From Hermatobates lingyangjiaoensis (Eukaryota; Arthropoda; Insecta; Hemiptera; Hermatobatidae), in assembly GCA_026182355.1 (NCBI GenBank), contig JAPFBL010000068.1:8531001-8595000 (forward strand): a stretch of DNA of 64,000 bases, given 5' to 3'. Below are positions 25,716-37,543 of this stretch, one piece after another. Below the pieces are notes generated by a model. The model ran no database searches. It was not told where the DNA came from and saw only the letters and a program-made list of their open reading frames with translations. The position numbers and the translations under genes are program-made. The first letter of the stretch is position 1. Each line of letters starts with the position of its first letter.

Positions 25716-26013
25716 TTAGGTTGCAGTGGCTGTCCCCTACAAGGGAACATACATAGACCGAACATTGAACCCTTTGTAATACCACATAAAAAAGATTGAT
25801 CCTACATTGGGAGACCTAATTTGGCCTAACTCAAGTGTATTTAGAGTAAGGATCTTTAACGAGTACCTGACATCGTATAGGCTCGGGACCGACGGCTTAA
25901 CGTGCTCATTTATTTGCCTCCCATTTTAATAAATCAAGGACCAGAGTGGGTATCAAACCCCAGACCTAACAGTTCAGAGGCGAGCACGTTAACCTCTGCG
26001 TTAACCTGGACCC
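25716..26013 (-). mobile_element. tRNA-derived SINE, second copy
   Basis: Same family as 20601-20924 and same orientation. The plus strand runs from TTTAGGTTGCAGTGG (tail side) through ATCTTTAACGAGTACCTGAC to AACCTGGACCC (head side). The B-box side reads GGGTATCAAACCCC on the plus strand, the A-box side TTAACCTCTGCGTTAACC; both are mutated from copy 1. A short deletion removes the TTCTCCGAGGGACGACG part. Only one tail pentamer remains and no target duplication is obvious, so the copy is older. Confidence 0.85.
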
Positions 26014-26919
26014 TAAATAGTAAAGAAATTAAGTCCTTAGCTTAGTCTACTTTTGAACATATCTGTATTTAAAAAAAACGTAAAAAACACACTGGTTTAG
26101 AGGGTGAGAAGATTAATCAGAAGTTAGAAGAAACGCTGATTTTGTAAGGGGATCATGGAGAAAGCAAAAAAAAAGCTTGTACTCGTAACTGAGACATACT
26201 AAAGGCCGGAGGATTGACATGCTCAGATGAAATTCAACGTTTAGTCGCAACTACAGCCGGAATAGATTAGATCTGAAGACGAGTGTGAGGCAACAACAGT
26301 GTTCTACTTCTAGAAAATACCGCAAACATTTGAATTAAAGAATCGAAGGTAGACTGGAGGACATGCATTTGTGTGGGAGACGGATTACAATCAGTACACA
26401 CTCCTCCGCCGGCATCACTATTTCAGATAACTCTACTTTTTCTCTTCTCACTCATTCCTCTCCAAACAAAACAATTTCTTTTTACAGTATCTTTTTCCCT
26501 TTTTGTTTAAAAAAAAAAAACGCAAAACACCAATGTTTTTTGAAGTAATCTACCCATATTACACAGCTTCTGTTTGCTCCCCCTAGATCACACTTTCACA
26601 TACCTGTAACACTTCAATTATTTACCCTTTGATTTTTTTGAAAATTTGACTTATGATTAATATTACTTATACTATATTCTTAAGAATCTCTAACTTACTG
26701 CTTTTCTGTAGTTTTATAGGCTCCTATAACGATTTTCATTTGTGCTATTTTATAAATAGTATATTTATTTAAAATTTTACATTTAATCATGTTAATGTCT
26801 AAAAACTTTGAACAGGAAGTATTATTTAATTATAGAGCTGTAACCACTATTTCCCAATATGTAATCTCACATAGATGGTGGTGATTCTTTTCTTCGATTA
26901 GTATGTTTTTATAAAATGT
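26014..26919. other. Stretch without recognisable gene
   Basis: Anonymous AT-rich DNA; 26150-26420 is slightly GC-richer but shows no coding frame. Confidence 0.45.
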
Positions 26920-27112
26920 TATACATATATAACTCAAAAAACAACACATACAGAACAAAAAAAACTTACTAGGATCAATATTTCTAAACAAAGTTCGTCT
27001 TCAGGAAGAGAGTAGAAGGGAAGAAGAAGGGGTACGTTCGTTCAAGACATACTCAGAAGCCGTTAAGGTGGTCCAGATGTTATCATTGGAGAGTTGTCTA
27101 AAAACTTGAGCC

Positions 27113-27145
<33 letters not shown>
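26920..27145 (-). mobile_element. PLE-type terminal repeat with hammerhead-like hairpin
   Basis: The minus strand reads CTTC, CTGAAGA (complement of 26998-27004), extra C, GAAC-TTT-GTTT, A, GAA, palindrome ATAT, T, GATCC. It is close to the pair at 13208-13446 (shared AGAGAGTAGAAGGGAAGAAG) but with the better preserved box. The tail on the same strand reaches a short TATA-rich patch at 26922-26933. A separate (TA)n lies at 27115-27144. Confidence 0.6.
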
Positions 27146-27147
<2 letters not shown>

Positions 27148-29030
27148 CAAGAATATCAGTCGTTATCTTAACGTAATTGTCTTTGATTAAATAATAATAG
27201 CAATATATTCTTATTATTGTGGTCATTGAATGATCATACCATATTTATTTCAAGGGATTTTCGTAAAACATTAAGGTGTTTCACACGAGTAAAGTAAAGG
27301 TGTGGACTACAAGTAGCTAAGCTGAAGCTCATGAGAGGAATATGAAGTTTGCTGTATGGTTGAGATGCTGCTGGCTGGAGCTGACGATTGCCAGAGGTTG
27401 CAGTGCGAGATGGTTTGAGATGGCTAATTCGCTGGCGTGCTTTGCCTCTTCCCTCGTCCCTTGTGCCGCCACCTCTACCTCAGTGTCTAACTCCCATGAA
27501 GTAATGCTGCAATGTTAAACCTTGCTGAGCAGTCAATCATATGCGATAATATCCCACTTCTCATTCAGATATGCTTAGCATAGCTGACCCATCCCTATGC
27601 AACATGAAATATCCTTATTAAGCAACACTTCAAAACATCGGTTTATATTCTGAATGAGAACGGAATAATTGAAGTAAGGATGGAAAAATTCAGACGATGG
27701 AAGCGTTCAGAAAATTCAAAAGGATTTATTGCAATCAGGATATTAGATGAAAAGCTATGAGTATAAAACATGAAAAGAAAGTTGATTTAGATCAGTGTGA
27801 AACACTGTTTTGGATTTCATAATAATAATAACTCCCGGGTCTCTAGAGAAGTATTTGATCAAGGAAATTGACTTGTAAAATAAAATAGTATACAATACTC
27901 AACATTTAAATTCATGCAATAATAGAAGGAAGAAAGGTTCGTATTTCATAAACGAAAATCATTTATTGAAAGTTGATGTAAAGAGATAACAGTGAGTCGG
28001 GGGTCTGCAGCGGCGTGAGGCTACAGGCATTGATTCAACCAGTATTTAATAGCTTTCGCAAGGAATACGACGGCGTCGCTTGATAAAATAATGCAAAGCG
28101 GCAATGTGGTGTCTGATTTATCTCTTCTCTTGTAAATTAGTGCCAGCTTGCCTGCTGCAACCATCAATGTCTCAATGAACCTACCAAATCAATACGGAGG
28201 CCGTCACTTCTTAATTAAGCTTTTCCTTAACCCTGCGTTAGACACCATTACTTCATTTACTCAAACAATTTCAATACATTTAGAAACATTATCTAAACTA
28301 ACAACCACAGTTTAATTTCTACCGTTGATAAATTCCACTGTATTAAGCATTTAAAAGATTAAGCATGACATTTTTGACTAATCATATTTCCCTGTACATT
28401 GAATACTTCTAATGCACTACAAGCTTCTTAAAGACCTCAGGTCTTCAGTTTATAGCCGACCATTGACACCAAAAATGAAGCATACTGAGGATTTTTCCAT
28501 TAATAGCTAAATTGTGACAAAAAGTTCTAAACTACACATTTTAGAATAAAACTGTAACAGTCTGTCAATGTGAAAAGACTCTACGATTTTTCAATTTTCT
28601 TAGTCATTTTTGAAACCAATTCGCCCTAGTGATAGGGATGCTGTCCTTTCTAAATATTCTTATTTGTTTAAAATTATCATATTACTATAGATAAAACATT
28701 TGAGGTTTTTAAAGTAATATTACTCCGTCTATACTCCAATCATATGATACTCGTATATTCGTTGTAAGATAATACATAAAATGATTTTTTGTTTATTTTT
28801 TTAGTCATCGGAGGTGTGACATAAAAATAATAGCCGTATTATCTTAAACAATGATCACTTTCATTTATGCTCCAATATTGTGCTCAAGGAAGCATCATAA
28901 ATAATATGGTTGTTTGGCGCTTACTTTCATATTTTTAAAATTTTACTACCTTTACTTACAATATTGACTGTTTAAAATATCTTCAGATTTCTTCTACTAA
29001 TCCTTAAAACAAGGATTATGATTGACTTGA
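27146..29030. other. Mostly anonymous; GC-richer blocks at 27280-27560 and 27985-28260
   Basis: The two blocks have balanced base composition, no repeat structure and no open frame over about 30 codons with splice context. They include homeodomain-like and TTGCAAT-type words (TTAATTAAGC, GCATTGATTC). They may be regulatory or unrecognised non-coding exons; composition is the only evidence. Confidence 0.3.
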
Positions 29031-29034
29031 TTCT

Positions 29035-29780
29035 GCTAAAAAAAAGTCCGTCAGTGTAAACAATTTGACAAGATAAGCTAGAATCCATTATTCCACGGTG
29101 GATTATTGGTATTTGCAGTTTTCAGTGTAATAATTTTTTTTTTTTTTAATACTGCTTTTACCTTGGTTTTTTAACAATATTTTTTTCTATATTTATTAGT
29201 TTAGCGTTAAAAAATCATTTTCAGAAAATATAAAATATGCCATACAACCAGTTCCATTCATGTACTTTTAATGAAAAGGTATTCAGTTAATCATCTTAAA
29301 CTACTAGATGTATTTCAGAATTTAATTCAGTTTTGGCAATCGGTGTGACCTGTATCACGCATACGAATTTTCAGAGTCCATCAGAAGTGAATTATTTTAA
29401 CTTTTATTCCAAATCTCAACTTTTAAGTTATCGAAAAATTTTGAAAATTTTCTTTTTTTTGCTGCAGTTAATTCAATAAGAAGAACAACATTTTTGAACT
29501 CTACAGATACATTATTTAGGAGCAAGAATATTGCCTAAAATTGCATTTTGACCAAAAAAGTAATTTTTCCATTGAACAGTATTGCCAAAAAAACAACGAA
29601 CATGTACTCATGGGGCCAAGTTTTGTGTAAAATATGAATTTGATACATCAAACGATGAGGCCTGAAGCGGGCACACATGATCTTTTGGACATACACTAAC
29701 CCACACGTACATACAGACATACCAAAATACACAGACGTCATCAAAAATGCGAATTTATTTTTAATTCTTCTGGTAAGTAA
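29035..29780 (+). mobile_element. DNA element family A, eroded right-half copy
   Basis: Colinear with the right half of family A: GTGTAAACAATTTGACAAG, GCGTTAAAAAATCATTTTC, TTTTCCATTGAAC, TTTTGTGTAAAATATGAATT, ATCAAACGATGAGG and the ACACAGACGTCATC block. No terminal repeat remains. The 116-codon minus-strand open frame here is a by-product of this repeat. Confidence 0.65.
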
Positions 29781-31030
29781 TTTATATATTACTTCAGTTT
29801 TTTTTAAATATTTATTAGAATAATTCGTCATAAACTGGAATACGCAGGTATTCCAATTTTCACCTGTGCGCAAATATTTAAACAAGAACAGCAGAGTTTT
29901 ATAAGTATATAGAGATAGTTGTTAATTAGATTGTGATTTTAAAATTGAGAGTAGTAATTAGTTCATATTTCGTTTATATACAAGAAGTTTTCAACAGATA
30001 TATATTTCAATTGTTTATATATATCAATTATTTGTTGTGGTTTGTCAAACCAAATTTGTTCGCATTTCTTGATATTGATTATGCTCGATTGTTGTTACTG
30101 GTGGTTCATTTTCATAAGTAAGTAGAATAGAGTGACTGTTCCCCTTGATTTTGAATATTTTCTGGTAAATTTGTATTATAATTAACACTAGTAAGTTTAC
30201 TTCCCTAACGAGACAATAACTTCTCCAATAATAAGGCTAAGAAGGCTTTGTTGTTAAAGTAACGGGAATGCTTCCAATTAAAAGAGCCTTTTGAAATATT
30301 GCCTTTTTGCTTATTGATTTCTGCTACTCTCTACTTTGAGCGTTATATAAATATTTTGAGCTATTGGATAAATTGAATAATTTCTTTATCATTCATTATT
30401 ATGAAGCAAAAGGTAAATGTACATTTTAGATCATCGAAGCTGTCTTATATAATTAAATTTAGTTATATTCGTATTTGTATAAAATTTCTGATATATTCAG
30501 AAAAGTATTTTCAGAATGCAATGAATGAAAATGGAAAAAATAAATTATCATTGTTAACTATATTACAAAAATATGTTTGTTATAAAAACAATTATAGCAG
30601 TGTTGTTATTAAGTTAACGAATGGCTGTACTTTGCAAACATTTGTGGCAATTAAGTAGGGATAGTTTATAATTAATAAACATAATGCTTTAATTTGAAAT
30701 TGAAATTAAAAGATTTTCAGTAACAAGAATTATAACAATAGAACTGAGAAAACACAGTTCAAGGCCTTTTATTGTCCTGGGTTGCGTATGTGACTGAAGG
30801 AAATGTATTGAGTACAGTAATCACTTTCTTTTTGGAATGGTGAAACTAAGTTTCATGGCAAGAGTGCTTCCTTAATGAATACTACTACTGTATGTAATAA
30901 AATATTTTATGATATGTAACGTATAGTGAGTGACCATTGAAAAAGTTTACAATCGATTTTGACAGAACATGGTTTCAGATCCCCGAAGACTCTTTTTGAA
31001 GTTTCTTTGTTATAAATTGTGTGTGTATTT
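29781..31030. other. AT-rich stretch without recognisable gene
   Basis: Short open frames only, all with AT-driven composition. Nothing assigned. Confidence 0.45.
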
Positions 31031-31037
31031 GTGTATA

Positions 31038-31040
<3 letters not shown>

Positions 31041-31080
<40 letters not shown>
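31041..31080. repeat. (GT)20 microsatellite
   Basis: Twenty uninterrupted GT dinucleotides with degenerate GT-rich flanks on both sides (31020-31100). Confidence 0.95.
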
Positions 31081-31083
<3 letters not shown>

Positions 31084-32820
31084 TATTTGTATGTGTGTAT
31101 GATGGATGAGTGTGAATCCAAACATTTATGTAAATACTTCAGGCTGACGAACAAATTCATATTTTCCGAAAGTGGTGATTATTATTTATACGTCTTGTAT
31201 GGCTCTTGGACAATAATCCATTCTAGGAAAGTAACATATGTGACTTTGGAGAACATTACTTTTTTCAAAATTGCTAGCTCTAGGGTCTTAAATTTTGTGA
31301 TTAAAGATCTACCTTTTTTAAAATTATGGTATCACAAGTAAATTTCAAGAATTGTACTGTAGAATGTATTATAACCTTAATTAAGCTTAATTTGCAAAAA
31401 AATGAAAATTTTTGGTTTTTCCTCTACTTACTGGATTTGTTTTCATGGTCATAAAAAATTTTCATCATAATAAAGTTAAACAAATTAGCCAAACTAAAGC
31501 TTAACCAGCACAAACTCAAAAATAATTCATAGAATTAATGAATATATAATTCAAGAATAATAAAATTTTTATGACTATAAAAGCACACTCAAATCAACTA
31601 TATATTTTATGTATTTTCATTGATAGATGTTGTATTCAAAATGTGAAGTAAACTTCATGTGGCAATACTAAAAGAATTAAAGTCAAACACTTTAATTCCC
31701 GTATTTTTATGTGGCCCATAAATATATGGTTGTGTATAAAACTCTGAGCACATGCTACTATTTAAACTGTTTGATTGATTAAATTTACTAAAATTAGACC
31801 CTAAAATGTATATGCTAGTTTTGGTAAAGAATATCTACTTATTAATTTTGGGGAATATTACATCTAGGGAAAATAATTTTTTTGGCAAAATGTTGGAAAA
31901 AATCAAAAACCTGATCCCTGTGGCGTAAAAAGACAAATTCTTTCTTAGAGTAGTAAAAAGTATCTCTTTATCCAGTTTAGTTCAAACACATTTAAGAGTT
32001 AAATAATTCTGAACTATGAAATCGTTTCAGTTTTCTGTGCCATCAAGAATCCTTGTGATTAAAACAAATAACACTATATTGAGTTTCTTACTATTGTTTT
32101 CCAAGACAAACTAAATTACTTATAATATTTTGTTCAATCTTCGTACTTTAATCACTTAACAATTTAGTAAAATTGTAATAATAATAAACAACTATTTATC
32201 ATTTTAATTTTATATTCTTCAAAAAAATTGTAAAAAAATATTTTACTTTAGGTTTGGCTTCGACTTTTCAGATAATAATTCAATATCATTTAAAAAATAT
32301 TCCATAATTTTTTAGATTCCAAATATTTACTCCTATTTGTTACTCATTGATAATGATTTTTATTCCACAATTTTACAGAACAACCTCGAGCATATTGTTT
32401 TGTTGATTGACTAGCATATTTCATTTATTTTAATTATGATGTATTATTTATTATGTTTTGTAATACCTTTTAAATGTTTTATATAAATATTCTAAATAAT
32501 ACTAACATTTCCCTAAAAATTATTTCCTAGACAACTTGTACATTGGCTATGCAGGACAGACAATGACAAGAAAGTGACAGTTGGTTCAATTAAACTGTTT
32601 GAAGCAAGGCCTAATTTAATTGTGAGGAAAACATGTTTGTTGACACGCTGATCTCACGGCAGCCTGTCGTCACAACAACCAGTAATTAATAGGGTTCACT
32701 GTGAATGATAATATAAACATGGATAAAGCATACTCAGACAGTAAATGTTGCTTTGCAGCCGATGTATGATAGTCATTGAAAACCATACTAATAAGGGGAG
32801 GTTATTGTAACGGTGTAACG
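31081..32820. other. AT-rich stretch; GC-richer block at 32530-32760
   Basis: No gene seen. The block at 32530-32760 is less AT-rich and unique-looking, with homeodomain-like words (CCTAATTTAATTG, AGTAATTAATAGG) and CACGGCAGCCTGTCGTCAC; a candidate regulatory element on composition alone. Confidence 0.3.
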
Positions 32821-32885
32821 CAGGGGTTCTTAACCGGTGGTATCCATACCCCTTGGGGGTATGGGACTCGATCTCTCGTAATCAG
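32821..32885. mobile_element. Solo hAT terminus
   Basis: Begins exactly CAGGGGTTCTTAACCGGTGG, a standard hAT terminal repeat, continuing CCCCTTGGGGGTATGGGA. No matching opposite end was found within the next kilobase, and to the right it runs into a PLE coding relic, so only one end of the element is present. Confidence 0.6.
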
Positions 32886-33312
32886 GTATTTTTTTAGCAT
32901 CTCTCGTTACTTTCTTGGAGAACATTGAAATGGCACCTTTGCACCACCCTGTCTGCTTTGTCTTTCGACTACCTTCATATAATTTTAGAATTCTTGCGAA
33001 TTCTCCATCCTGGCTATTGATACTGGGTTGTTTCTCTAAACATAAACTGCTTCCATACTTTGTAACCTAGTGCGGTCATGTTCTGACACCACTGTATTAT
33101 CAGTTAAAATTTCTCTTGTTAATTTCATTCCGCGTATTGTTGATATATGATCTTTTAGTCCTCGGGGTGTAAGATGCAAGGTGAGTCCTCGTGAAAACGT
33201 GGTTATGGTGCAACCAACGTAAGGATTCACAGTTCCCTAAGTTCCTAAACTCATATATGACGTTGGTTCGTAGGATGGTTGTTTTCTTCTGAAAGTTATT
33301 TTTAATCATCAT
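32886..33312 (-). pseudogene. PLE GIY-YIG endonuclease domain relic
   Basis: Three overlapping minus-strand frames together give the C-terminal domain of a Penelope-type protein. TTILRTNVIYEFRN (from about 33280) is followed by a frameshift near 33230 and YVGCTITTFSRGLTLHL with LKDH and LTDNTVV. A second shift near 33040 leads to QPSINSQDGEFARILKLYEG and about 35 further residues. NVIYEF is the 'GIY' half and YVG the 'YIG' half of the GIY-YIG signature; the R and H that follow at family spacing (SRGLTLHL) are present. PLE proteins use this nuclease with their reverse transcriptase for insertion. At least two frameshifts make it dead. The reverse-transcriptase part is absent. Confidence 0.8.
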
Positions 33313-34734
33313 GCTTAATATGGTTGAGCGTGGAGTATGGTTGGACTAAACTAGGATTGGTATTATATTGACTCAGTTTTTTTCTCAGAATCGAGTTAAA
33401 CATGACTGTTCTTTTAATATTTAATACGAAGAAGTCGTATTAAATCAATCAATACATATATTGGACCCTTCAACATATATAATTGTCCGACACATATTCT
33501 TTGTGTTTTAAACACCAATATCAACACGGCTACTGCTTGTTAGCCACTCCTCCAGTGATACCACAAACTTGAAATTTTCTGTTGGATATTGTTATTTTAC
33601 GAATACTTCATGCGCTTGCAATATTGAAAAAGTAATCTCGCATTAAAAATGACAGGTGATTCATCATTAACAAGGCCAGTTTCAGGCAAATAAACTTATT
33701 CATATGACATAATATGATACAGGGCTGAATAATAGTATCAGTTGCAAACATTTTGTTTTACAGAATAGAAATATCTGTAAGGGTTAAAAAAATTACTTTT
33801 AGGTTCTACTTGGATTTCATAACACGTCTATGCCATCGCAAATATATATGTGTTTGAATGATTAACCTCAGATAAATGATTCTACTTTAGAATACATTAA
33901 AACAATCTAATACAAATTATAATTCAAACAGAATATACATCGACCGATATCAGTAATGGCTGTGTTCAGTTGCATACTGTTGTTATTGGAGCTCTTAGTT
34001 AAGAATGAGCTAAGAGATACTCTCAAACTTAGTGTTTAAATAATCATGTAAAAATATATAGGACTCTAATTTACTGAATTCAATAATATTCTAAGAACGT
34101 TAAGTTTCCTTGAGCTATTTTATAAGAAATACTATTATTATTATTATTATTATTGGTAAAAACAAATATCATCTGTTTTCGAGTATAAACTTTAAAAGTA
34201 ACTAAGCAAGATTATTTTATTATTAATACGGCTAAGTTACTACAGTGCCATAAAATTAGTTGGGCTGAAAAGGATTAAGTATGGCACAAAGGAAGTCTTC
34301 CTAAACTTTGTTTATTTCTATAAGGATATAAAAGGATCACCTTAATAAGTAAAGTATCAACACCTGGATGTAATATAAGGTGACATTAATAGGGCTTTAA
34401 TGAAGAAAATACATGAGGCAGGTGACGTCAGGCAGGCCTACCACAGTTAATATCAGGTCTTTGAATTTGAGATATATTATACAACACAATGTTAACCCTG
34501 CCCACAGGCCGTTCATCACTTCTCAAACTCATTACAACCGTTCACACCACACAAATTACCTCAAATTCATTTCCTTAACTTTTCTTTTTAAATTCTTTGA
34601 ATAATATTCTCAGATGTATAAAAGAAATTACGATACTACTTACAATAACTGTAAATATATATATAAATGAAATTACTAAACAGTCCAAAGTAAGAGTCCA
34701 TTAAATAATTTTATTTAACTATAAATTGATTCCT
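33313..34734. other. Stretch without recognisable gene
   Basis: AT-rich, with (ATT)n at about 34136-34156 and a (TA)n at 34657-34668. The tract is followed by ATTACTAAACAGTCCAAA, the same edge word as at 13181, suggesting the left edge of the PLE-type unit that follows. Confidence 0.45.
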
Positions 34735-34912
34735 GTCTACCTTATTCTCTGTGACCGAGCACGCATGCGGCAACATTGTTGTTCTCCAACCGTCTCTGAA
34801 ACAGAGCGCTTGATTTTCCTCTCTTATCTCTCCTGAAGACGGTTTAAACCAAAAATTAGAGACTGTAAGTATGTGCTTTTAATTTCACTATGTTTTTTCT
34901 TTTACATTGAAC

Positions 34913-35000
<88 letters not shown>
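34735..35000 (+). mobile_element. PLE-type terminal repeat with hairpin and long (TA)n
   Basis: Parallel to 4955-5188. The hairpin is CTGAAGA (34833-34839), C, GGTTTAAACC, AAAAATTAGAG; helix II is a perfect palindrome and the GAA is degraded to AAA. A T-rich tail follows to TTACATTGAAC and then about 85 bp of (TA)n with minor interruptions (34914-35000). Confidence 0.65.
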
Positions 35001-35003
<3 letters not shown>

Positions 35004-35205
35004 CAACAGGGAAACGATCCACAAAGGATGACAATCGTTTCACATTAAACTATAGATACAAAATAAGGGACGAACACACTTACAGTTGCTAAATTTTGGT
35101 TGAACCGTCCTAAGGAGATTAGAGATAGGGACATCAAGTGCACTTGTGAAGCGACGGTCAGAGACCAACAGTGTTGTCACACGCGAGCCCGGTTCAAGTC
35201 AAGTA
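35001..35205 (-). mobile_element. PLE-type terminal repeat, inverted partner
   Basis: The minus strand contains CTTAGGACGGTTCAACCAAA (about 35125 down), the same family as 34833-34860, and ends on its own strand at the (TA)n (34914-35000). Together with the plus-strand unit it makes a head-to-head pair around the TA tract. Directly after the tract lies GAAACGATCCACAAAGG (35011-35027), a word that also follows the TA tract at 39819-39836. Confidence 0.6.
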
Positions 35206-35878
35206 AGAAAATTAAACTAAGAATAAGTGAACAGCTGAGAAATAATAAGTGAAACTGAAGAAAATGAGGAAATATAAATATTAAAAATTTAAAAAGTAAT
35301 AAATAATAATAATGAAGAATATTAAGAATAATTGAAACGCAAGAAAATACGGGAATATAAATATTAAATACTTAAATAATAATAATGAAGAAGATTGGAA
35401 TAAATTATAAGTTAAAACTAAAGTTGTAAAAATAATAATTTAAAATAAAAGAACATAAGGCGAAAATAGAACAGATCCAAGTGGTCTACTGACTTAATAA
35501 CGAAAAGAGAATAGCATAACATAGATATGCTATCGGTATTATATTTCGACAGGAATCGCCATCAGCTAGAACTACCCCTCCGAAGCAGCACCAGCTGACT
35601 GACAAGAGCCGTCAAACGCGACAAGCTCTCGCATACCCTCAACTGTCTGCCTTACGTAAGAGTAACTAGCTAAAGAGAGAGAACTAACTAAAAAAGTAAA
35701 ATTAAAAATAATAGAAGCAGGAAAGAAGAAAACTAAATAATGCCATGAGTTATACAATAAATATATAATAATTAAAAAAAAATGAAAATTAAGATACAAA
35801 TTTAATTATAGCAATAAAAATAAAAAGATAAAAAATGAAAAATAACACTAAATAATATGTAGGCAAACACCAAACAGC
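35206..35878. other. A-rich stretch with a further decayed hairpin
   Basis: Long A/T-rich sequence. On the minus strand near 35565-35520 CTGATGGCGATTCCTGTCGAAA resembles the hairpin at 22350-22383, suggesting a further PLE-type end whose tail is the A-rich (T-rich on the minus strand) DNA to the left. Confidence 0.4.
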
Positions 35879-37502
35879 AAAAAAAAATCTGGAGTGGCCT
35901 ACACTCTACTTTACTATAAGTAACTCAATGTCAAATTTCTTGAGTATATAAAACATAACATAATATCTAAATGGGATATAATTATTAGCATTGCATTCGT
36001 GAGGTAGTACAGATAGTGATTGAAGGACATATCAATTTATAAGCTTATTTTTGTACATCACAAATAATTTATTATTTGCAAATAATTTCATTAGTATAAC
36101 TACAGCAGTAATAACATTTTTGAAAACCAATGTGAACATTTCTTGAAACAAAATAATATCCTACAAGAGAACATGGCTATTGTTCAAATAGGCAGTAGAT
36201 TTCTTACATCGTTTACTTGACATCCTTCTAAATTGAATATTAATGTAAAATTTTCAAATTTGAAACAGTAAAATACCATTTTTTTCTCTGAAAAACATCT
36301 TAAACAGCGAAGAAAATGTTGTTTTAAGGTGATTTGTTAATTAAAAATGTACGATAATTACAGTTATTAATCTCTAAACGAAAGATTTATAGTTTGAATT
36401 ATCTTTTACATTTTTGGTTTTTAACAGAATTATTATACTGGGAATTTTATGGCTTCTTAGTATTTAATAAGATCATTTTCCTTCCCCTTTGTCAAATAAC
36501 ATATATACGAATTTTTTTTTAATGAGTGTTATCATTTACCTGCACAATATTATTCCTCTTACATCTCTTATAAGTCAATAATATAATTTCATTTTTCCAT
36601 TAGAAACATCAATTTCATCTCAGTGGATTCGCTCAAAAAATTTCTAAGTCAATGTAAACAATGTAAAAAAATACAAAAAATTCGACAAGTATAGCAGGTG
36701 ATCTCTTAGTCTAGGATAAACAAAGAGTTTTTATATCGTTATTGCTCTTTCCCGTAATTGAAACATCATGATTTTTTTTTTATAAATTGCTAATTTTTTT
36801 TCCCATTTTTGGTCAAAATTTCATTATTTTTTAACGAGCCGTTTAGCGTCAAAAAAACATTTTCTGAATACACAAATCGTACAGTAACGCCCCTTTAGCG
36901 AATGTAATTTTGAAAAAAAATATCTCAACTCATTCTCCATATAATGTTCTATATATAGGCATAGTTTCATTCTTGTCCGTCAAACAGTATGGCTTGTATC
37001 GCTCTCACAAGGTTTGAGATTCAATTATAAGTCAAAATTTATACATTTTATTGAAAAAAAAATATTTCCTGTTGTTTTAAAATTCTGAATATATTTTTCG
37101 TTTGTTTCATTTGTAACCTCAAAGATAATGTCAAAATTTCAAAACTCTAGGGTTATCAGTTTAGGAGAAATAAATGTTTTAAAAAAAACGGTTTTTGGCA
37201 AAAAAAGTGACTTTTCCATCATGCATAATTCTTCCCAAACAATAGGGATCTTCGTCTTTATAAGGCCCATTTTTGTGTAAAATTCAACTTGATCCATCAA
37301 AGATTCTGGACCGTAGCGTGGTAACAAGCAATGCTAACACACGCACCCACCCACGCACCCACCCACCCACCCACCCACACACACACAGACATCATCGTAA
37401 AAACGTCATAAAACGACTTCTGGGACCTCAAAACATGTAATTCCGTCAAAATCTCGAGATCGAATTTTTTCACGATCACTATACTTTACTTATAGTAAAG
37501 TA
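35879..37502 (+). mobile_element. DNA element family A, copy 1
   Basis: About 1.62 kb. Left end is an A-run, TCTGGAGTGGCCTACACTC, then TACTTTACTATAAGTAA (35907-35923). The right end (37486-37502) is the exact complement of that 17-mer, so the element has perfect 17-bp inverted repeats, each itself a near-palindrome. The left repeat sits about 19 bases inside the conserved left border while the right repeat is terminal, an asymmetric arrangement. A CACCC-rich block (37341-37388) lies near the right end. No transposase frame is intact; two overlapping 60-codon minus-strand frames (37139-37479) recur in copies 2 and 3. Superfamily not recognised. Confidence 0.85.
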
Positions 37503-37543
37503 AAAAAATAAATATGTGGACATAAAATTTATTAAAAATAAAT

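Noticed and set aside
30907..31341. Frames with poly-His/Thr or poly-Val/Cys
   Set aside because: These are translations of the (GT)20 microsatellite.
37139..37479. Two 60-codon minus-strand frames recurring in family A copies as genes
   Set aside because: They recur because the DNA is repeated. They overlap each other, include translated CACCC simple repeat (VGGWVGAWVGA) and lack any domain.
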